Assembly (NCBI GenBank): GCA_944368065.1 | Contig: CALVWV010000015.1 | Location: 1-40,686, forward strand | Reading direction: 5' to 3' | Origin: an uncultured Clostridia bacterium | Lineage (GTDB): Bacteria; Bacillota; Clostridia; Christensenellales; Borkfalkiaceae | Length of the DNA: 40,686 nucleotides | In this document: positions 15,352 through 24,800 of the stretch, one piece after another | Position numbering within the stretch: position 1 is the first letter of the stretch | Layout of the letters: every line of letters begins with the position of its first letter | Translations under genes and position numbers: made by a program | The notes under the pieces: generated by a model | The model's database searches: none | Seen by the model: only the letters and a program-made list of their open reading frames with translations | Told to the model about the DNA's origin: nothing

Positions 15352-18300
15352 ATGGGACTTATAAGCTATATTCTCGGCTCCGACAGCAGGCAGGCTGTAA
15401 AAAAGCTTAACAAGCTTGCTTTGAAGGTGGAGGAGCTTGAACCTAAATACCAGAGCATGACGGATGAGCAGCTCAAAGACCAGACGCGCGTTCTGAAGGA
15501 AAGACTCGCCGCAGGCGAAACGCTTGACGACATAATGTTCGACGCGTTCGCCGCCCTCAGGGAGGCAAGCTGGCGCGTGCTTAAAATGAAGCACTTCCAC
15601 GTTCAGATAATGGGCGGCATCTGCCTGCATCAGGGACGTATCGCAGAAATGCGCACAGGTGAAGGCAAAACGCTCGTTTCCACCCTCCCCGCATACCTCA
15701 ACGCGCTCACAGGCAAGGGCGTGCACATCGTAACTGTAAACGATTACCTTGCAAAGCGCGACGCCGAGTGGATGGGCAAAGTTCATAAATTCATGGGACT
15801 CACCGTAGGCGTGGTAGTGCCCGGCATGGACGACAATCAGAAGAAACAGGCTTACGCCTGCGATATAATTTACGCCACCAACAACGAGCTCGGCTTCGAC
15901 TACCTGCGCGATAACCTCAAAACTTCGATATCGGCGATGGTTCAGCGCGAACTCAACTTCTGCATAATCGACGAAGTCGACTCCATTTTAATAGATGAAG
16001 CGCGTACCCCTCTTATAATTTCAGGTCGCGGCGGCGAAAGCTCAAGGCTCTACGAAGATGTGGACAGGTTTGTCCGCACCCTTTCGGGCGGCTTCGACGA
16101 CGATAAGAAGGACGCCGAAAAGAAAGCTCCTTCCAAGCGCAAGAAGGGCGAACTTTCCAAGGAAGAGCAGGAGGCTAACGACCGCCTCGCCGCAATCCTT
16201 CAGGAAATGGAGGACTGGGACTACATCATAGACCGCAAGGAAAAGTCGGTCACCATAACCGAAAAAGGCGCGGAAAAGGCGGAAAGATTCTTTGGCATTG
16301 AAAACCTTGCCGATATAGAAAACGCCGACCTCAACCACCACATACAGCAGGCGCTCAAAGCGCACGAACTTTTCAAGCGCGACGAAGACTATATCGTCAC
16401 CAACGACGGCGAAATAATGATAGTCGACGAGTTTACCGGCCGTCTCATGCACGGCAGACGCTATTCGGACGGCCTGCATCAGGCGATAGAGGCAAAGGAA
16501 CACGTTAAAGTGCGCAACGAAAACAAGACGCACGCAACCGTTACCTTCCAGAACTATTTCCGCTTATACAACAAGCTTTCGGGCATGACCGGTACCGCCA
16601 AGACAGAAGAGGCGGAATTCCGCACAATATATTCGCTGGACGTAGTTGAAATACCTACCAATAAACCCGTACAGCGCAAAGACTATGCCGACATGATTTA
16701 CTCCACCGTGGAGGGCAAAAAGCGCGCCATAGTCAACGAAATTGCAGAGCGCCACGCAAAAGGACAGCCTATCCTTATAGGTACGGTAACCGTAGACAAG
16801 TCGGAGGAAATTTCCAGACTTTTAAGGCGCAACGGCATAAAGCATAACATCCTCAACGCAAAGAACCACGAGCGCGAGGCAGAAATAGTAGCCCAGGCGG
16901 GCAGATACGGCGCCGTTACGATAGCCACCAACATGGCCGGTCGTGGTACGGATATTCTGCTCGGCGGCAACCCCGAATATCTTGCCAAAAAGCGCATGAG
17001 GGAAGAGGGCTACGACCACGATATGATAGAAGTGGCAATATCCTATGCGGACAGACCTTTCACCGAGGAAGAGCAGACCGCGCGCGACAGATATGCCGAA
17101 CTTTATTCCAAGTTCAAGGCGGAAACTGACGCTGAGAAGGTAAAGGTTATCGAAGCGGGCGGACTTTGCATAATAGGTACGGAAAGGCACGAAAGCCGCC
17201 GCATAGATAACCAGCTCCGCGGCCGTTCGGGCAGGCAGGGCGACCCCGGCGTTTCCATATTCTATATATCTCTCGAAGACGACCTCGCAAAGCGTTTTGG
17301 CGGAGAGAGGATAAAGTCGATTTACAACGCGTTCAAGCTCGATGAAGACCAGTGCCTTCAGTCCAAACTGCTTTCGCACAGCATAGAAAATGCGCAGAAG
17401 GCGATAGAGGGTCGCAACTTCGCCATAAGAAAGCGCACTCTGCAGTACGACGAAGTCATGAACGAACAGCGCAAAACGATATACGGCGAGCGCCTTAAAG
17501 TTCTCAAGGGCGAGGATGTGCACGGCCAGATGCTCAAGTATATCCCCGACTATATCGAAAAGGTTGTAAGCGAAACGGTTAATACCGACGCCATGCCCGA
17601 AAAGTGGGACGAAGCCGCGCTCAACGAAGCGCTTAAAGTTAAGGTATATCCCGACGAGTGCACGTTCGAAATCACGCGCGACATGCTCGAGCGCTGGGAT
17701 TACGAAATGGCTATAAAGAAGATTTCCAAGGAAGTCATCAACGCTTACGAGCAGAAGATAATAAACATCAAAAACGAAACGCACGGTCAGGTGGACTATC
17801 ACCAGATAGAGCGCAACGAACTTTTAAGAAGCGTTGACCGCAACTGGATAGACCATATCGACGCCATGGACCAGCTCCGCAAAGGCATAGGTCTGCGCGG
17901 CTACGCTCAGCAGGACCCCGTAATCGCATACAAGCAGGAAGGTTACGAGATGTTCACCGAGATGATAGACCGCGTGCAGACGACCACGATATCCCGCCTT
18001 CTTAAGGGCAGAATAGTCCGCGTTCGTCCCGGCATGCCTATGGGCAGACCTGCCGCAAGGCCTGTACCCGCAGCTGCACCCGCAGCTCCTGCAAAGCAGC
18101 TTCCCGCTGCAAACGAGGATAATGCGGCGGCTGAAAGCGCAGCGCCTGCAAAGCAGCCCGCAGCTACCGCAGAAGAAACCGCACCCGCAGCCGAAGCAAA
18201 ACCCGCTGAAATTCAGCGCGTTCCCATGCCCGGCGCCGGCGGACTTTCCATGCGTCCCCAGGAATTTACTCCCGACCCTACCGGCAAGCAGAACCCGTTC

Positions 18301-18399
18301 GTCCGCAGTAAGAAGAAGGAAGTAGGCCGCAACGATCCCTGCCCTTGCGGAAGCGGCAAAAAGTATAAAGACTGCTGCTACTGGAAGGACCACAGATAA
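15352..18399 (+). CDS. secA: Preprotein translocase motor ATPase SecA
   Basis: 1015 residues. SecA drives secretory proteins through SecYEG using ATP. Motifs in order: MRTGEGKT (Walker A, about 98-105), TVNDYLAKRD, IIDEVDSILIDEARTPLI (DEAD-like Walker B), TGTAKTE, NMAGRGTDI and the arginine-finger region RGRSGRQGDPG. The C-terminus is a ~90-residue Ala/Pro/Glu-rich linker followed by the zinc tail NDPCPCGSGKKYKDCC. A lysine/glutamate-rich insertion (about residues 245-285, KKDAEKKAPSKRKKGE) interrupts NBD1 and is longer than in the model enzymes. AAGGAG precedes ATG 15352. It is followed at ~150 bases by prfB, the common Bacillota order. Confidence 0.98.
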   Translation: MGLISYILGSDSRQAVKKLNKLALKVEELEPKYQSMTDEQLKDQTRVLKERLAAGETLDDIMFDAFAALREASWRVLKMKHFHVQIMGGICLHQGRIAEMRTGEGKTLVSTLPAYLNALTGKGVHIVTVNDYLAKRDAEWMGKVHKFMGLTVGVVVPGMDDNQKKQAYACDIIYATNNELGFDYLRDNLKTSISAMVQRELNFCIIDEVDSILIDEARTPLIISGRGGESSRLYEDVDRFVRTLSGGFDDDKKDAEKKAPSKRKKGELSKEEQEANDRLAAILQEMEDWDYIIDRKEKSVTITEKGAEKAERFFGIENLADIENADLNHHIQQALKAHELFKRDEDYIVTNDGEIMIVDEFTGRLMHGRRYSDGLHQAIEAKEHVKVRNENKTHATVTFQNYFRLYNKLSGMTGTAKTEEAEFRTIYSLDVVEIPTNKPVQRKDYADMIYSTVEGKKRAIVNEIAERHAKGQPILIGTVTVDKSEEISRLLRRNGIKHNILNAKNHEREAEIVAQAGRYGAVTIATNMAGRGTDILLGGNPEYLAKKRMREEGYDHDMIEVAISYADRPFTEEEQTARDRYAELYSKFKAETDAEKVKVIEAGGLCIIGTERHESRRIDNQLRGRSGRQGDPGVSIFYISLEDDLAKRFGGERIKSIYNAFKLDEDQCLQSKLLSHSIENAQKAIEGRNFAIRKRTLQYDEVMNEQRKTIYGERLKVLKGEDVHGQMLKYIPDYIEKVVSETVNTDAMPEKWDEAALNEALKVKVYPDECTFEITRDMLERWDYEMAIKKISKEVINAYEQKIINIKNETHGQVDYHQIERNELLRSVDRNWIDHIDAMDQLRKGIGLRGYAQQDPVIAYKQEGYEMFTEMIDRVQTTTISRLLKGRIVRVRPGMPMGRPAARPVPAAAPAAPAKQLPAANEDNAAAESAAPAKQPAATAEETAPAAEAKPAEIQRVPMPGAGGLSMRPQEFTPDPTGKQNPFVRSKKKEVGRNDPCPCGSGKKYKDCCYWKDHR

Positions 18400-18477
18400 T
18401 TTTTAATGCCGTTATTTGCGGCATATTACAGGTGCAATTTATAAATTTGCCCGTTTTTTCGGGTGCATAAAACCGTT

Positions 18478-18502
18478 GCCGCGCCGCTTTGCGCGGCGCG
18501 GC
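18478..18502 (+). repeat. GC hairpin between secA and prfB
   Basis: GCCGCGCCGC pairs with GCGGCGCGGC around TTTGC and is followed by a second, weaker stem (CGCCC..GGGCG). There is no U-run, so this is not a clear terminator. It may be a processing or attenuation stem. Confidence 0.4.
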
Positions 18503-18547
18503 GGAACGCCCACACGGCGGGCGCATTACAGTATTCAAGAGAGATTT

Positions 18548-19648
18548 ATGTTCAAAGCAGACGATTACAGATTACGGCTCAAATCGCTTTCGGAAACGCT
18601 TGCCGAGGCTAAATACGCCTTAGATATCGATAACATCGGCGAAAAACTCAAAGAGCTCAAGGCCGAGCAGGAAAAACCAGAGGTATGGAACGATCTGGAA
18701 AAATCCAAACATATCGGAAGGGAAATTTCTGTCATAGAGGGCAAGATGGCGGCCTACAAAAAAGGCGAAAACGCCCTCAAGGACGCCCAGGCATTCGTCG
18801 ACCTTATCGAAGAGGCCGATGACGAAAGCCTTGTGCCCGAACTTGAAAACATGATAAAATCGGCGGAGGACGACATAGAGGAGATGCGCATAAAGGCGCT
18901 CCTTAAAGGTAAGTACGATGCCAACAATGCAATATTAAGCCTTCATGCAGGCGCGGGCGGCACCGAAGCGTGCGACTGGACGCAGATGCTCTACCGCATG
19001 TACCAGCGCTACTGCGAAAAATCGGGCTTCAAAGTTACCGAACTTGACCGCGAAGACGGAGACGAAGCGGGCATAAAAAGCGTAAGCTTCAAGGTTGAAG
19101 GCGAAAACGCATACGGATTTTTAAAGGCTGAAAAGGGCGTGCACAGACTCGTGCGCATCTCCCCGTTTGACAGCAACAAGCGCCGCCACACCTCGTTTGC
19201 CTCGCTTGAGGTAATGCCCGAAGTCGACGACGAAGGCGAAGTTGAAATCCGCGACGAGGATATCCGAATAGACGTTTACCGCTCTTCTGGCGCTGGCGGA
19301 CAGAAGGTCAACAAAACCGAAACAGCAATCCGCATAACGCACTTCCCTACGGGCATAGTGGTAACTTGCCAGAACGAAAGAAGCCAGCTCCAGAACAAAG
19401 CCATGGCGTTCCAGTATCTGCGCGCAAAACTCATAGAGCGCCAGATAGCCGAGCGCGAGGCGGCTGACGCCGAAATAAAGGGCGAAATAAAGAAGATAGA
19501 GTGGGGCAGCCAGATACGCTCCTACGTGTTCTGCCCTTACACGCTTGTAAAAGACCACCGCACCGGCTATGAAATGACTGATATTCAGGCAGTAATGGAC
19601 GGCGATATTCAGGGCTTTATCATAGACTACCTCAAAAAGGCTGGCTGA
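18548..19648 (+). CDS. prfB: Peptide chain release factor 2
   Basis: 366 residues. RF2 reads UGA and UAA stop codons and triggers peptide release. The codon-recognition tripeptide SPF is in RISPFDSNKRRHTSFA, which separates RF2 from RF1 (PxT). The catalytic GGQ is in SGAGGQKVNKTETA. The start was set at ATG 18548, matching the family N-terminus, with a weak GAGAG upstream; 44 further open codons upstream are not protein-like. The usual autoregulatory in-frame UGA with +1 slippery site near codon 25 is absent, and the sequence reads straight through. It follows secA, and no terminator is clearly seen between them. Confidence 0.97.
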   Translation: MFKADDYRLRLKSLSETLAEAKYALDIDNIGEKLKELKAEQEKPEVWNDLEKSKHIGREISVIEGKMAAYKKGENALKDAQAFVDLIEEADDESLVPELENMIKSAEDDIEEMRIKALLKGKYDANNAILSLHAGAGGTEACDWTQMLYRMYQRYCEKSGFKVTELDREDGDEAGIKSVSFKVEGENAYGFLKAEKGVHRLVRISPFDSNKRRHTSFASLEVMPEVDDEGEVEIRDEDIRIDVYRSSGAGGQKVNKTETAIRITHFPTGIVVTCQNERSQLQNKAMAFQYLRAKLIERQIAEREAADAEIKGEIKKIEWGSQIRSYVFCPYTLVKDHRTGYEMTDIQAVMDGDIQGFIIDYLKKAG

Positions 19649-19670
19649 TATGCCTGCCGCGTGCGTTCGT

Positions 19671-19687
19671 TGCGGGATATTCCCGCA
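19671..19687. repeat. Dispersed palindrome, copy A
   Basis: TGCGGGATATTCCCGCA is a perfect 7-3-7 palindrome preceded by GTTCGT and followed by C..ATTT. It is the sibling of the copy at 27811-27827 with one base pair swapped in the stem. Confidence 0.75.
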
Positions 19688-19791
19688 CGGATTTGGCACA
19701 ATGCGGCATTTTTACCCGCGCATATCATTGCCTTTTCAAATACGTGCGGACGAAATGTCCGCGCATGCAAAATCATTCGGAGGGGATTATT

Positions 19792-20262
19792 ATGTCAGCA
19801 AACACGAACATTGCCGCTAAAAGTTTTGCTCTTTCGGGCAAGATAATGTCGCTCGGCACTGCGATAAACGGAAGGCGCAACGCGCAGATACTGTTTTCGC
19901 AGCTGGTAGAAGCTTCTACCGACCTCGGCGCGGGCATATGCGCGGTTGATTATCTTCCCGCGCGCTCTATGCGCACCCAGCAGGTCATCGACCTTGTAAA
20001 ATGTGCGCAGAAAGTAATTTATATGCTTAATTTTGCTCTGCGCGAGGGGGTATTTTTAAAAAAGCCCCTGTCCGAAGCGCTTAATCTCGCCGTAGAGATA
20101 GCAAACGACGTCAACGCGCTCGTCAAGGCATATGTTTCCGGCGGTCCCGTTCCCGCAGTATCGCCCACGTCTGCAAATCCCGTGGCTGAACCTGAAGCAA
20201 AGGGCGAAGCGGCTGCGGAAGATCCCGACGGATTCAACGCGCCTTACGACGGCACTGTCTGA
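19792..20262 (+). CDS. Four-helix bundle protein (S23/IVS-like)
   Basis: 156 residues. The first ~115 residues follow the four-helix-bundle pattern of the 23S-rRNA-intervening-sequence (TIGR02436) family: amphipathic helix 1 (AAKSFALSGKIMSL), then ILFSQLVEASTDLGAGICAV matching the family's QLxxSxxSIGANI motif, then two further helices. Relatives pentamerise, but their job is unknown; a host-encoded copy outside rRNA, as here, is common. The last ~40 residues are Pro/Ala/Glu-rich and probably disordered. GGAGGGG lies 8 bases before ATG 19792, which decides this start over the upstream open frame. A GC-rich terminator follows. Confidence 0.75.
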   Translation: MSANTNIAAKSFALSGKIMSLGTAINGRRNAQILFSQLVEASTDLGAGICAVDYLPARSMRTQQVIDLVKCAQKVIYMLNFALREGVFLKKPLSEALNLAVEIANDVNALVKAYVSGGPVPAVSPTSANPVAEPEAKGEAAAEDPDGFNAPYDGTV

Positions 20263-20283
20263 CTGAAATACTCTGTTGATTGA

Positions 20284-20295
20284 GGCATATATGCC
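20284..20295. repeat. Short palindrome GGCATATATGCC
   Basis: A perfect 12-bp palindrome lies shortly after the four-helix gene stop. It resembles the GGCATAT words in the gaps at 2645 and 27811. Confidence 0.4.
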
Positions 20296-20375
20296 GCTCA
20301 ATTTCCTGGTCGCCCGCAAAAATGCGTGCGGCGGGTGTAGTGCGGCAAAATTCAGATTTCAAATTTTGCATTAAC

Positions 20376-20407
20376 GTGCGGCGCGCTGCGCCGCACTTCG
20401 GTTTTTT
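20376..20407 (+). terminator. Intrinsic terminator directly in front of tsaD
   Basis: GTGCGGCGC (20376-20384) pairs with GCGCCGCAC (20388-20396); TTCGG and six T (20402-20407) follow. The T-run ends two bases before the annotated tsaD ATG. Confidence 0.75.
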
Positions 20408-20409
20408 AT

Positions 20410-21444
20410 ATGTACGATAAAAGCGCTTTTGTTATTAAGGAAAATCCGATAATTTTAGGAATGGAATCGAGCTGCGACGAAACGGCTTGCGCCGTGCTCA
20501 GCGGCAGAAAGATTCTTTCCAGCCGCATAATATCTTCCGCGGCAGAACAGGCAAAATACGGCGGGGTCGTGCCCGAAATCGCCTCCAGAATGCATACAGA
20601 GGCGGTGGACGAGGTGTGCCGCCTTGCCCTTGCGGACGCGGGACTTAAGCCTTCGGATATAGACTGCGTCGCGGCAACTTACGGCGCGGGGCTTCTGGGC
20701 GCGCTTCTCGTCGGGCTTTCTTTTTCCAAGGCGCTCGCTTATTCGCTCAACGTGCCTTTTATCGCCGTAAACCACATACGCGGTCACATATCGGCGGCAT
20801 ACCTCGACAAGCCCGACTTGAAGCCGCCTTTCATAACGTTGCTTGCAAGCGGCGGACATACCGCTATTTTATACACTTCGTCATTTACCAAATTCGAAGT
20901 GCTCGCTGCAACTTCAGACGACGCCGCGGGCGAAGCGTTCGATAAATGCGCCCGCGTTTTAGGTCTTCCTTACCCCGGCGGACCTTCGGTGCAGAAGCTT
21001 GCCGAAGGCGGCGCGCCCACTGTAAAATTCCCGTCCGCGCTCGTAAAAAATTCTGCGTCTCTCCGCTTTTCGTACAGCGGACTCAAGACCGCGGTCATAA
21101 ATTACTGTCATAACGCAGAGCAGAGGGGCGAACAGCTCAATGCGGCAGACGTCGCGGCGTCGTTCCAGTGCGCGGCGATAGACCCGCTCGTAAAAAAGAC
21201 TGTGGAGCTTGCAAGGCGGTACAACGTAAAGACGGTTACGGCGGGCGGCGGCGTTATCGCAAACGAATATCTGCGCAGAACGCTCTCCGCTGCGTGCAGA
21301 AGAGCGGGACTTGCGCTCGTGCTGCCCGAAAAGAAGTACTGCACAGACAATGCCGCAATGATAGCTTCCGAAGGGCTCAACCAGTATATGGCGGGCAATT
21401 TTTCCGACCTCGACATAAATGCCGCGGCGGCAATTCCCCTCTGA
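20410..21444 (+). CDS. tsaD: tRNA threonylcarbamoyladenosine transferase TsaD
   Basis: 344 residues. TsaD transfers the threonylcarbamoyl group to A37 of ANN-decoding tRNAs, with TsaB and TsaE. Marks: ILGMESSCDETACAV at the N-terminus, the metal-binding HIRGH, ASGGHT, the YPGGPSV loop, FSYSGLKTAV, and VTAGGGVIANEYLR. The length is normal. The start is uncertain: ATG 20410 gives an N-terminus about 10 residues longer than usual and has no ribosome binding site, because a terminator T-run abuts it. ATG 20461 would remove the first strand. It is followed by an intergenic region with a T-box for ileS. TsaB and TsaE are not in the window. Confidence 0.95.
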   Translation: MYDKSAFVIKENPIILGMESSCDETACAVLSGRKILSSRIISSAAEQAKYGGVVPEIASRMHTEAVDEVCRLALADAGLKPSDIDCVAATYGAGLLGALLVGLSFSKALAYSLNVPFIAVNHIRGHISAAYLDKPDLKPPFITLLASGGHTAILYTSSFTKFEVLAATSDDAAGEAFDKCARVLGLPYPGGPSVQKLAEGGAPTVKFPSALVKNSASLRFSYSGLKTAVINYCHNAEQRGEQLNAADVAASFQCAAIDPLVKKTVELARRYNVKTVTAGGGVIANEYLRRTLSAACRRAGLALVLPEKKYCTDNAAMIASEGLNQYMAGNFSDLDINAAAAIPL

Positions 21445-21483
21445 CGTCTTGGCAAAGGCGAACGGCAAATGCCCTCAAAACGC

Positions 21484-21512
21484 TTTACAATTTTTTTTGC
21501 GTTTTGTATAAT
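21484..21512 (+). promoter_or_regulatory. Promoter of the ileS T-box transcript
   Basis: TTTACA (21484-21489), 17 bases, TATAAT (21507-21512), giving a start near 21519 and a ~280-nt leader. Confidence 0.82.
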
Positions 21513-21544
21513 AATATCGTAAAAATTAAATATCAAAGGCTATT

Positions 21545-21778
21545 ACGGAGGACAACCGCCTTTTTGTCAGCCCTTAAAGAGAGCTTCCGTCTGGTGCGAG
21601 GAAGCAGGCGCGCATAAAGGATATCACCTCCCAGCTTATCTGCGGAACGCGGCAAAGGTTGCAAGTATGCGGATACGGTTTCATAACCCGTCACAAGTTA
21701 TGGCAAATATCAGTTTGTTTTGGTGGTTTAAAAAGCACTCGTTTTCGGTGTCCGAAATAACGGGGGCTTTATTTTTTT
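21545..21778 (+). promoter_or_regulatory. T-box leader (isoleucine) controlling ileS
   Basis: The stem-I signature AAAGAGAGCTTCC..CTGGTGCGAGGAAGC (21576-21605) matches the conserved GAGAG..GGTGNGA core of T-box RNAs. An ATC triplet at 21623-21625 (GGATATCACC) is the likely isoleucine specifier. Downstream, TGGTGG (21721-21726) is the bulge that pairs with an uncharged tRNA acceptor NCCA end, and a terminator follows directly. Uncharged tRNA-Ile would favour the antiterminator and allow ileS transcription. Confidence 0.85.
21732..21778 (+). terminator. T-box-regulated terminator
   Basis: AAAGC.CTCGTT.TTCGG pairs with CCGAA..AACGGGG.GCTTT, followed by A and seven T. It lies immediately after the TGGTGG bulge, so the two folds exclude one another. 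Confidence 0.8.
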
Positions 21779-21802
21779 ACCGCCGCAAGGAGAAGTTTTT
21801 AT

Positions 21803-24800
21803 ATGTATAAGAAGGTAGATACAACCCTCAACTTCCCCGAAAGGGAAAAGGAAATAGCCGAGTTCTGGAAGGACAACGACATCTTTGAAAAGTCGGTAAA
21901 GAGCAACGAGGGCGCAGAAGAGTTTTCATTCTACGACGGCCCCCCTACGGCAAACGGCAAGCCGCACATCGGTCATATCTTGACGCGCGTAATGAAGGAC
22001 CTCATTCCCCGCTATCAGACGATGAAGGGCAAGCACGTCTTAAGAAAGGCGGGCTGGGATACGCACGGCCTTCCCGTAGAGCTCGAAGTTGAAAAAATGC
22101 TCGGCATGGACGGCAAGCAGGACATTGAAAAGTACGGCATAGAGCCCTTCATAAAGCAGTGCAAGCAGTCCGTGTGGAAATATAAAAGCGAGTGGGAGAA
22201 AATGTCCGAGCGCGTAGGCTATTGGGCGGACATGGAAAACCCTTACGTAACGTACGACGATAATTATATAGAGTCGGAGTGGTGGGCGCTCAAGACAATG
22301 CACGAAAAGGGACTTTTGTACAAAGGTCACAAAATCGTGCCCTATTGCCCCCGCTGCGGCACGGCGCTCTCCTCGCACGAGGTTGCGCAGGGCTATAAGC
22401 TCGTAAAAGAAAATTCCGTTGTCGCGCGCTTCAGGGTAAATGGCGAAGAAAACCGCTATATCCTTGCGTGGACGACCACGCCGTGGACGCTTCCTTCAAA
22501 CGTTGCGCTCTGCATGAACCCCGACGAACCCTATGTTGAAATTGAGAGCGAGGGCGTAAGGTATATCCTTGCCAAAGCGCTCGTAAACAACTTCTTCGAA
22601 GACTACAAAATAATCGCCGAAAAGAGCGGCAAGGAATGGGAGGGGCTTGAATACGAACCTCTCTTTGCCGAAACGACAGCCGAAGTAAAGCGCATATCAC
22701 CTTCAGGCAAGCCCGCAAAGGCGCACTACGTCGTATGCGACGGCTACGTTACTATGGGCGACGGCACGGGCGTAGTTCATATCGCGCCCGCGTTCGGCGA
22801 GGACGACTACAAAGTAGGCAAGCGCTACAATCTTCCCGTAGTCCAGCTCGTGAACGAGCGCGGCTGCTTCGACGAAAGATTCCCCGAACTTAACGGAATT
22901 TTTGCAAAAAAAGCCGATAAAATCATAATAGAAATGCTCGAAAAGCAGGGCAGCCTTTTCAGGGTAGTTCCCTTCGAGCACGACTATCCTCATTGCTGGC
23001 GTTGCGATACGCCGCTTCTGTACTACGCGCGCTCAAGCTGGTTCATTGAGGTTACAAAGGTCAAGGAACAGCTCAAGGCTTCCAACCGTTCGGTAAACTG
23101 GATGCCCGAAACCATCAAGGAAGGCCGAATGGGCAACTTCCTCGAAAACGTAATCGACTGGGGTCTTTCCCGCGACAGGTACTGGGGCACGCCCCTTCCC
23201 GTATGGATTTGCCCCGACTGCGGCGAGATAGAAGTTATAGGCTCCAAAAAAGAACTTAAGGAAAAGTGCGGCATTCCCGCAGATAAGGATATAGAGCTTC
23301 ACCGCCCTTACCTTGACAACCTCACCTGCAAATGCCCCAAGTGCGGCGGCGCAATGAAGCGCACGCCCGAGGTTATCGACTGCTGGTTCGACTCAGGCTC
23401 AATGCCTTTCGCACAGTATCATTACCCGTTCGAACACGTCGACCTGTTCAAGGAAACTTTCCCCGCAGACTTCATTTCCGAAGCTGTCGACCAGACGCGC
23501 GGCTGGTTCTATACACTGCTCGTCGTAAACACCATACTTTTCGGCAAAGCTCCGTTCAAAAACTGCATAGTTTTGGGTCACGTCAACGATAAAAACGGCA
23601 TAAAGATGTCCAAGCACAAGGGCAACGTAGTCGACCCCTGGACGGTGCTCGACAAGCAGGGCGCGGACGCCGTACGCTGGTACTTCTACACATCTTCGGC
23701 TCCCTGGCTGCCTTCAAGGTTCTATGAAGAGGCGGTATCCGAAGCTCAGCGCAAATACCTCGGCACGCTGTGGAACACGTACGCGTTCTTCACGCTGTAT
23801 GCCGAAATCGATAAGTACAATCCCGCAGAATATTCTTTGAAAGACTGCAAGCTTTCGCTCATGGACAAGTGGATACTTTCCAAGCTCAACAGCCTGGTAA
23901 AGCTTGTGGACGAGCATCTTGCAAGGTATGAAATAACCGAAAGTTCGCGCGCGATTCAGGATTTTGCCGACGTGCTTTCCAACTGGTACGTGCGCCGTTG
24001 CCGCGAAAGATACTGGGGCAGCGATATGACGGACGATAAAGCGGCGGCATACACCACGCTTTACACCGTTTTGGTAACGCTTGCAAAAGTTACCGCGCCT
24101 TACACGCCTTTCGTAGCCGAAATGATGTACCTCAACCTTGTGCCGCAGTTCTATAAGGACGCACCCGAGTCCGTACATCTCTGCCGCTTCCCCGAAGCCG
24201 ACGAAAGCCTTATCGATGCCGAGCTCGAGCGCGGCATGGACGGAGTGCTTAACATAGTCGTAAACGGCAGGTCTGCGCGCAATGCGGGCAACCTTAAAAA
24301 CCGTCAGCCGCTCGCCGAAATGGTGGTAGTATCCGAAAAGCCCTTGAACCTTTCCGAAGAGGAAAAGGCAATCGTGCTTGAAGAGCTCAACGTCAAGAAG
24401 ATGACGGTGGCAAACGACGCGTCGCTGTATATAAAGCACAGGTTAAAGCCACAGCTCAAAACGCTTGGACCCAAGTACGGCAAACAGCTCGGCGCAATTT
24501 CCAAATTCCTCGCCGAATGCAACGCGGAAGAGGTGCTCGCCGCAATAAGAAAGAACGGTGAGTATGTCATAGAAGGGCTCGGCGTAAGCCTCGTTCTCGA
24601 TGACCTGCAGGTATTCTCGGACAGCGCAAACGGCTATGTCGCCCAGTCGGATAAGGGCATAACCGTGGCGCTTTCCACCGCGCTCACCGAAGAGCTCATC
24701 GACGAAGGCGTCGAGCGCGAGATTATCTCCAAAATACAGAACATGCGCAAGGAAGCGGGCTTTGAGGTAACGGACAGGATAAAGGTCTACTTCAGGGCTG

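Noticed and set aside
16822-17802. 326-codon minus-strand ORF opposite secA
   Set aside because: Shadow of a long conserved gene, with no ribosome binding site or known motif.
18416-18547. 44 extra codons upstream of prfB
   Set aside because: Not conserved RF2 sequence; they contain the GC hairpin and have no start signal. ATG 18548 matches the family start.
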